In this document: in pieces, positions 56,726 to 64,000 of the stretch
How the letters are laid out: each line of letters opens with the position of its first letter
How positions within the stretch are numbered: the first letter of the stretch is position 1
Source: Atherix ibis
Taxonomy: Eukaryota; Arthropoda; Insecta; Diptera; Athericidae
Reading direction: 5' to 3'
NCBI GenBank assembly: GCA_958298945.1
Contig: OY282609.1
Span: 28,431,212-28,495,211, forward strand
Length of the DNA stretch: 64,000 nt
Made by a program: the position numbers and the translations under genes
Notes under the pieces: model-generated
Seen by the model: only the letters and a program-made list of their open reading frames with translations
Databases searched by the model: none
What the model was told of the DNA's origin: nothing

Positions 56726-59700
56726 TTGAATAGCATTTTAATAAAAATTTTACTTAGACCAGATGAAAAGTTTATTTGTAATTTTATGCACGTCCGAAGA
56801 TACAATTATTGAATAGACCGTGCATGGATGCATGATGGCCGGAACATTCTTCGTTTTCTATTTAAAACAACAAGAGAAGGTGATGGTAACATCTTGAATG
56901 CCAGCTGCATCTTGTCTTCATTTAGGATTTCATTAATTTTTTTCTTTGCATTTTGCTATGTGCCTTAAGAAACTAAAATCCAAATCCACTTCATGTGGTA
57001 CTTATGGAATCAATCAGAAAAGTACACTAGGATCGTTCCTTCTTTCGGTGTATGTCTATTCAAAACTACAAATGTTGATGTTAAAGTGCAAGTACTTCTG
57101 GAATAAATACCATGGAAAGATTTCGTGCAGAAAACTTTCAAATTCTTCGAGTACCTGACAAATTCATGAAAGATTTTCCGGCATGATTACGACTTACGAG
57201 TATAAACCCTATTCGGGGATTGTCTAAGATTCTAAAAATAAACTAACGGTCTTAGTTCATACTCAACAAGCATGTCAAGTTGACTTTTTTGGTTCAAATT
57301 TACGTTAAAATCAAATATAATCTAGCAGACGATAGTAGTTCTGAATGCAATTTTCTTTGGAAGAGATCAGCTCTGTCAAGAAGAAAGACCCCAAGTCGAT
57401 GGGTAGGTCTTAACTTAATATTGAAAATTTGTCCTAACTTCATATGCAAAAGTGGGAAGCAGTACAATTTCAGTAGGAATGAAAGGTCCCCGATTTCTGG
57501 CACTAGTCTTGCATACATTTCGGTATGTCGTCTTGCTAGACGATTACGATCGTAGTTCGTGTACCACTTGTAACTAGTTTTTTATTCCCAAGATCACAAC
57601 TCCAATGTAACTGACTTTTCTTATCACCATTTACAAGAGTACGGATACTGGTACTCATATGTGAAGATTTTCTTTATTCCCATCCCCAAGCCACCATTTC
57701 TACTAGCACATACCTTAGCAAATTATCATGTAATTTATTGTAGCTCTTTGATCATAGCGATTTCTTTAAATCACCTAAGATCTCTACGTATTTTATGAAA
57801 AATTCAGACTAGACTAGAAGAAGCGAGGAGAAAGATGGAAGCTGCCAGGCATTTTTTCTGAATGAAGTTAATAATAAATCGGATCTAGGGAATCCTCTAC
57901 CGCTTATCTGACTCATTGGTTAATATTCCTATCTGACACTAGGTCGATAAGTCAGTAAATAAATGCGACAATAAAAATACTAAAACCTCCTAAAATCGAT
58001 AGACGCTTCGTCCTCTAATGCGGTGTAGACCGCTTCAATGAAATTAGTACTCGCATGAGATTTGGTCAACACCTAAGCAACTCTAACTACTAAGGTAAAC
58101 ACCCCGCAATGTTTGCTTATTTGTAGAATTTTTATAGTTTCATAGTTTACATTATTTTCAAATCGTGTTTAACTCTGTCGATTGGCTAATATTTCCCAGC
58201 AAATGTTTGTATTTAAGGCCCAGACTCTCTATGGAAATTATTTCAACGATTATCAAGCTTTCCTTATCGGAAAATTTCAGAGTGACTGCAATTTATTGTA
58301 TGTCCATAAGCATTTTATGAGAAGACAGCATCTTAAAATGTCGCCATGGTTAACTCAGAATAGGTATGAATTAAGTAATTTCAATGTAAGGCTAAACAGG
58401 GACTGCTATGAATGCTAATTCAAGGCTAATACATATCGCTATTTATATGTAAATAGTTTGTTTGGAACGCAAAAAGAAGATTTTTTGTTTAGAGCAGCAG
58501 TGTGTGATGATGACATCGAAATTAGTCTTTAATTTCTTGGATTATTATCGTGAGAAGAAAAGTCTAATAACAACAAAATTCAACGGAAAAATGTAAATAC
58601 TTTCTTTGCAAGGAAATTTCCAATTTTCAAAATTTAGTGCAATACAAGAAATAGTAAAGCAGCAAACCACAATTTTATGAATTGGCAATTCCAAAAACCG
58701 ATTTAAAATATTTCCTTTTCTGAAAAATTGTTAACCCGGAAACTAGTTCGACTGGTAGTGCAGAGATATTCCAACAGAGGCTGCTAGATAAGCTAAATAG
58801 CTAAAATTTTACTCAAAAGATAATGATCCTATCAATAACCATAAATGAAAAATAACTTAAATTTCCATTCGTCTGTAGACGAACTTTAATAAAATTTCCT
58901 TCAAGCATCAACTTCCAAATGAAATCATAAATACGGTCCTAACAATTTAATCAATCATTTTATTGAATTAGTTATAATTTTTACAATTTACTGCTACTTT
59001 GATTGATCGAATCGATTATAAAATGATGGATTGATTTGACAAATGACAGCTTCCATATTTCAAGTCTTATATATTGGCTATGGAAGAAAGATGCCGCCAC
59101 ATTGAACCTCACTGCCGGTGCAATTTCTAATAGAAAATAATTACATACGCACCGAACCAAATTGAACTAAGGCATTAATCAAATTTGTAGGGTCTTTTTT
59201 TAAAAATATATGCCTATACATTAGTCAGTATACAAACGGTCTTCTCAAACTAAGTAATATAACGCTTCAAAGGAAAGTATTTTGAGAATTTTGAAGAAGA
59301 AAAATTATTTTTCAATTATTGTACAACTAAGCAGATACAAAAATTTACTTATTCGAAAAAGATTATATTTAAAACTATTTAAAGATGATACATCAGAGCT
59401 TCAATTGCATAGAACAAGCAGTATAAGGATTTCATTTCCTTGATTATGAAAATAACAAAGAAAACAGCTTTTATATCGAAAGTTTTGTGTTATGTTTGAC
59501 AAAAGGAAACCACAATATCATCACACTACACACCCTCTTATGAAAAGAAACGGAAAAGTCCAATAGTACTGTAGTTTCTTATTACAGCATAGATTAATGA
59601 TTTTCTCATCTATTTTCGGGTGCAATTGCAACAAGCAACAGCTCGACAAATCTTTCAATCGAGTGCATCGCCTACAAGACATTTGATCTTGCATTTAAAA

Positions 59701-61093
59701 AAATGATAAATGATTCCATTCTGTCCACGGTCTGTTGGCCAATTGCGTAATATTTTTCTACTCTTAAAAAGTTCATCGAAATACTCTACCAAGAAGTATT
59801 TTCGCCTTTTAATCAATCTCAACCTTCCAAATATGAAACGATCATTATTATTGCATTTGGTTGAACGGTGGTGGCCATCTGATTCTGATGTATCCGAAAT
59901 GGATTCCAATCCAACTAAATTAATTATGATATTAATAAATTGATCGTTTAAAAGATATTTAGCATTTGTGTGATTGGTATTTCTATAAAAAAAAAATATT
60001 TGTATGAACAAATATTTCTAACATACGAAGCTGTCTAAAAAAAAAACACGAATGGTCAGTAATCTCCTCTGGCAGAAGTTAAATCGAAATTTCTATATCA
60101 AAGATTGTTTTATTGCGCCATGCTTTTCCAACAAAAAAAAATGAAACAATAATTTTGATGTATTCATAACGTATTTATGTTTGTTAAAAGAATTAATAGG
60201 TTTTAAGATCTGTTAAATCTCAAATATAATAAGTTTTATAGTAAATTTCAAAATTTTTTATATTAAAGTAAAAACTATTAAAAGTTTTCTGGATTCATGA
60301 ACAAAAAGTAAAATTTACAATATTTCCTGTTGAAAATTATTATTTTTATACAATTTTAAGCATAAGAAACTATAACTATAAAAAAGACAAATAGCATCGA
60401 TAATACTCAGAACTTTTAGACATACATTCAAGAAAAGGATATTTATCTGGTCACTCGTTCAATTAGTGTAAAAGAAAAGACTAAACTGATAAATAACCTT
60501 AAAATTATAGTAGATATTTTTATGGAATAGGTTTTTTTTGAAAAAATCAAAATAATTTTATTTACTTTTGCTCTATACTTTATATTAAACATTTATTATT
60601 ACGCATGCATAATAATTGCGCTTCCTCATTAAATTCAGAAACTTAATATAAAAAAAAACAGTGTTAAACTGTTAAAAAAATTTATTAGAAAAGTGCAAAA
60701 ATAAAATAGAAACTTACAAAGAAAATTTTGCTACAGTTGATGATGATCGAATTTCACTGAACATTTTTAAATAGTATGAAACTTATTAAGATGAGAAATT
60801 AATTACAATAACTAAAGTGAACTGATTTAAAAACTAACCAACCAAAACTTCACTTTTTACACCTTAAATCACATCAAATGTCAAACACAGACTAATTACT
60901 GTGCAATTGTTACTCAAGCGAAAATGAAAGTTCCCGAATGCAATTCTCTCTTCAGTGTATGTGCAAGGTAAACGGGAATACGTGCTTTACGCATGAGAGA
61001 ATGGATTGGAAAATGTGGGAATGAGACAAATTAGCAAGCCAGCCAGCTGGCAAATTTTGAGCACTCATAATCATATGCATCTCATCATACGAC
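56726..61093. other. Intronic DNA, nothing recognised
   Basis: AT-rich. Short open frames (56946-57158, 57280-57555, 58182-58418, 59655-60011) have no recognised family. Confidence 0.45.
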
Positions 61094-61315
61094 ATGTCAT
61101 CGCATCTCTCCGCAAAAAAATCAAAATTCTGGAGTGCAATTGTTTTGTTCTCTCTTCTTGTCTTGTTCGTCTGTTTTGAAGACACCGCTGCAAAAAGGAG
61201 GCAGCTCCATTTTACCAATTTTTTCAGGAGAAACAAAAAACTGTATCACTACGAATGCTGTGGATTTTTTTTCTTTATTCATATTTGGAGTTTAACTCTA
61301 TTACTTAATACATAA
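61094..61315 (+). CDS. Short open frame with a signal-peptide-like start
   Basis: A 73-codon frame from ATG 61094 reads MSSHLSAKKSKFWSAIVLFS, then LLVLFVCFEDTAAKRRQL. It has a basic start, a hydrophobic core of about 15 residues and a dibasic site. However, the terminal inverted repeat of the adjacent element begins at about 61175, inside the frame, so the residues from CFEDT onward come from the element. The hydrophobic part may be chance or the remnant of a gene interrupted by the insertion. Confidence 0.15.
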   Translation: MSSHLSAKKSKFWSAIVLFSLLVLFVCFEDTAAKRRQLHFTNFFRRNKKLYHYECCGFFFFIHIWSLTLLLNT

Positions 61316-62742
61316 TACGTGTATACTCTCAAATTACTCCTCTTGGAAACTTGGATAGATAATAATATAAAAAATTAAACGATGGAGCTGCCCCCTTTTT
61401 GCACCGGAGGATGCGAAAAAAAAGTAAATAATAAATTTCAAATTATGTATTAACAATTTTTTTTCAAAAGTAGATAATAAAGTAACATTACATTAGTCTG
61501 TTAAGCTATCTTCTTCGTGCCCAACAGTTTGCTCTTCTTCTTGGCTCTTCAGCTGGTCATAAAACCACATACAGTCTGGGGGCACATATTTTGTTGCGAG
61601 TTCTCGGACATGTAGATATTTGGGCCGCTTAAGTGGTAACGGCCCAGAGTAGAAGAGAGATGTAGAAGCAGGTAAAGTTAACATAACGCCATATTTCTGA
61701 AGGATAAACAAGTCCTTTAGCAAGGTAGAGGCAACACTGCTGCATTCTACGCCTTTTGCTGTATACGCCATGACACGGTAGAAAGATATCCCAAATTTTT
61801 GTTTCCTTTTGTTTGAAATGGTTGTTTTGGAAGCCCCTTTAAAATGACCAGTGAAATCTAAAATCATATCTTGGGAAACTGGAACTACTATAAATTTGCG
61901 GCATGTATTTTTAACCAGTTGAACCGATTCTTCTGGCAAATAGATCCTTTCTCGTTTCCTTTTCTCTTTTTCGCTTAATCCAAAGCTTCTGCCGCAAGGA
62001 AGAAAACTGTGCGCCGGTTCTGGAAATCTGTGTATTATTTCAGAAAATCTGTTAGTATTTGCAAGAAGTGTATAAAGTTACTGAGCCAAGACTGTTTTTA
62101 TTTTTTGAGCTGCAGTTATCGGAATAAAGATATATTTTTCTGACTGTTGGTGCTTGAAAGTTCTCAAGAAAATAATGTAAAAAGCTTACTACATCATTAG
62201 CTCCTTTCTTGGCTATGGTTTCATCGTACATGGAAAAGTACGATTACCTAGAACTAGCTGCAAAAATGCAAAAGTTATATTCCCACAGTTGCCGTTTAAA
62301 GAAAACGTCACCACTAGTTACATGTGGGAGAGGCATATTTTGTTGGAAATCGGAAGCTTACCGCTCCATCTCATCCTTGTTCTCTGAAATTTCTGCGGTG
62401 TCTTCTTTCATTTTTGTATAGAAATATTTTGCTTTTTACTCGTGCACCTCTTTTTCAGTTACAAGATCCTTCTTTACATTGATATGAAATTATAAACTAT
62501 TGCAAGCATTTATCATGCATGTTCATTCAGTGCAAAAACGAGGCAGCTCCGGAGCGGCCTTGTTTTTGCACGGGATTCAATAAGGGGCCATCTACATATC
62601 CTTTATATTTCCGCAGTGAATTAAGGCAGCTGCCTCGTTTTTCCACTGATTGATAGAGCAGCTTTGGAATACTTTATATCCACTGGAGAAAAAAAAATCG
62701 CCAAAAATGGAGCTGCCTCCTTTTTCCTCCGGTGTCTTCAAT
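61175..62742 (-). mobile_element. Putative DNA transposon with motif-lined ends and a DUF7869-like gene
   Basis: The ends are inverted: left TTGAAGACACCG at 61176 onward, then AAAAAGGAGGCAGCTCCATT; right AATGGAGCTGCCTCCTTTTT, then CGGTGTCTTCAA at about 62741. The motif GCAAAAAGGAGGCAGCTCC recurs inside: inverted at 61383-61407, direct at 62530-62550, part at 62558-62571, and inverted at 62625-62647. The reverse strand between the motifs encodes the broken protein described separately. A 2-bp TT may flank the element. Size is about 1.57 kb. Inverted ends, subterminal motif arrays and one internal gene fit a cut-and-paste transposon, but the superfamily is not assigned. Confidence 0.65.
61493..62490 (-). 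pseudogene. DUF7869-like protein, disabled
   Basis: Reverse-strand reading gives KKDLVTEKEVHE, stop, KAKYFYTKMKEDTAEISENK, stop, [31 protein letters not shown], stop, MYDETIAKKGANDVVSFLHY, IYLYSDNCSSKNKN. After a frameshift near 62065 it continues FSEIIHRFPEPAHSFLPCGR and SFGLSEKEKRKRERIYLPEE, then about 130 more residues to a TAG at 61493. The order of QLWxYN, ET-ARG, YSDxCxxQNxN and FLExGHTxLPxDxDFG blocks is that of insect and cnidarian proteins I know as DUF7869-type, often considered transposon-derived with a possible RNase H-like fold. The name is from memory. Three stops and one frameshift make it inactive. Confidence 0.7.
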
Positions 62743-63481
62743 TGCAAGTGTTTATTCTCTTGAATAGAGGTTGTCTTTCCTGAATTCCTAACTAAATTTT
62801 CTCTTAAAACAATAGAAATGTTCTAACCATTCTTATATTTACGAGTATAACTCTTTAGATAATTAAGACTCTTTATATGGAGTTTTTTCTCTCATAATTG
62901 GTGTGATGGCATAGAGTAAGAGCGAATTTTTCTTTTTCTATTTGGAAAATTATATTGATCCTAACGTGACCATTTATTTTTCTTCTCAAAACAGCACAAC
63001 TACTATTTTTGGGTAATAGTGTGTTCACTCAAGAAAATGCATATATCTTCATAGTTGTTTTTTTTATTAACGAAAGGAATACGTTTCTGTTCCTTATTAA
63101 AATAATTTATGTGCTCCTATATTTTGCTGAAGTACAAATTGTCCTTAGTTCATTTGCTATTCACTTCATTCGATAGTTGACAACAACGTCTGATTGGTCT
63201 TGACGAATGACAATTGGGTTCGGTTGATCTTGAAATTCTAAAACCCTTACTTGTGTATTACCTTCGTATGGTAAATAGAAGAAAACTAAAACAGAGAATA
63301 TTTTCAAGGACCTGTGAAACACTAGTTAATATAGTAACATAGTTACCTTCGCTAAGGCTATATTCTAATACACCTATTACTTTTGGCGCTAATACATTTC
63401 CAACAATAGGTTCTGCTTTTCATACGAGCAAATTTACATTTTTGCTCAAAACATGTTGTATTAACGTGTAAGTATAGTCGT
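62743..63481. other. Intronic DNA, nothing recognised
   Basis: AT-rich, without recognisable features. Confidence 0.5.
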
Positions 63482-63841
63482 TTGAGCAAAAAATGTGGTT
63501 CTGAAGCGCAGGCTTCTTGGGAAGTGGTGAATCTGTTTTCTTTTCAAACGAAAGATATAGACCAGGCGCCATTTAGTGACTTTAGATTCCGTGAAGATGG
63601 GTTCAACCAGTTTCCTAAACGAGGCTGGTCTGTAATTAGTAGACTAATTGAGTTATTATTATGTTTGATCAGGTTAAAAAACTCCTATATGCGAGAAATC
63701 TCCTACTCCGAGGGAAATTCTTTGTATGCTGACATTCGCTCAATATATGTGTATGTTTGCAGAACGCCACACGATAGGACATATGTGATTTCCAAGTTAT
63801 GGATGAGAGCGGTATACCCTATCCGACTATCAGAATTCTGA
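63482..63841 (+). CDS. Hypothetical open frame of 119 codons
   Basis: An open frame from about 63482 to a TGA at 63839-63841 reads KCGSEAQASWEVVNLFSFQT, FREDGFNQFPKRGW, LIELLLCLIRLKNSYMREIS and SIYVYVCRTPHDRTYVISKL. It has no ATG near the start of the frame, so it would need to be an exon or a fragment. It is longer than most chance frames in this AT-rich DNA. No family is recognised and no splice partner was found. Confidence 0.2.
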   Translation: MSKKCGSEAQASWEVVNLFSFQTKDIDQAPFSDFRFREDGFNQFPKRGWSVISRLIELLLCLIRLKNSYMREISYSEGNSLYADIRSIYVYVCRTPHDRTYVISKLWMRAVYPIRLSEF

Positions 63842-64000
63842 GCAGCTTTTGTGTTCCAAATTTAGGCAAGGATGTTGAGTAGACGGCATTGTTGGTTTTT
63901 GTCCAGTCTGTATTTTTACGGTATTTCTCCAGTCTGTATTGGCTCAGGATGTGGTTTTCCATTCTGTTAACAGGATGTCAGCCTGCGCATTCCCATTGAT

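Larger units (their letters stand above)
26087..64000 (+). other. Laminin intron of more than 37.9 kb, open at the window end
   Basis: The GTAAGT donor at 26087 has no matching laminin acceptor exon in the remaining window. The region is AT-rich and loaded with transposon remains listed separately. A very short exon could have been missed by eye. Spans where nothing was recognised include 26100-27700, 28100-31190, 35161-37374, 40741-42606, 45066-49157, 49996-52937, 56726-61093 and 62743-63481. Confidence 0.7.

Noticed and set aside
59655..60011. Reverse frame of 118 codons as a gene
   Set aside because: Composition is typical of chance frames in AT-rich DNA, with an overlapping opposite-strand frame and no recognisable domain or splice context.

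Overview
The window looks like a piece of an insect chromosome, most likely a fly (Diptera). It is AT-rich by eye, has spliced genes with short consensus introns beside very long ones, and its repeats are typical insect families: mariner/Tc1-type DNA transposons, jockey-like and R1/LOA-like non-LTR retrotransposons. The species cannot be fixed from the sequence. No rRNA gene, tRNA gene, CRISPR array or bacterial operon is visible.

One conserved host gene dominates: the 5' half of a laminin alpha chain on the + strand. Its order is laminin N-terminal (LN) domain, about four LE (laminin EGF) repeats, an L4 (laminin IV/B) domain interrupting an LE repeat, then more LE repeats. This is the alpha1/alpha2 arrangement, called wing blister (wb) in Drosophila. 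Seven coding exons are placed (3611-3936, 22862-23533, 23650-23760, 23826-25030, 25125-25394, 25550-25660, 25728-26086). All join in frame with GT-AG introns, giving about 1,017 residues. The start-codon exon was not found. The rest of the protein lies past a last intron longer than 37.9 kb that runs off the window. An 18.9-kb intron splits the LN domain. A TATA plus initiator pair near 2675-2706 is a possible promoter.

Nearly everything else is intronic or flanking DNA filled with dead or non-autonomous transposable elements. (1) A mariner family with ends like CGAGGTCTGTTCAAAAAGTA: near-complete but broken at 4570-5883, internally deleted at 14938-15810, truncated but with a long open frame at 42607-43630, and two rearranged derivatives with long inverted ends at 37375-38111 and 49205-49942. 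(2) A second mariner at 8873-10102. (3) A Tc1/mariner-like clade with an FQQDGA-type catalytic motif: copies at about 981-2164, 15831-17043, 17337-17445 and 43876-44480, and relatives at 19526-20560 and 52938-53840. (4) A Tc3-like fragment near 27740-28060. (5) Non-LTR fragments: jockey-like at 744-978, 39925-40740 and 43648-43873; a second reverse transcriptase type at 17046-17335, 44485-45065 and 34940-35160; and inverted R1/LOA-like 3' ends at 12410-13110 and 54590-55690. (6) At 61175-62742, a broken reverse-strand gene resembling the DUF7869 protein family, bounded by terminal inverted repeats and repeated copies of a short motif in both orientations.

The most interesting points are the DUF7869-like element, the paired rearranged mariner derivatives, mariner copies flanked by direct duplications, repeated nesting of the same element families at three loci, a 45-bp-stem hairpin at 56626-56725, and the apparent joint loss of two partner cysteines in the first laminin LE repeat. 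Possible additional host exons near 12.0, 32.7-33.35, 38.4, 61.1 and 63.5 kb are weak.
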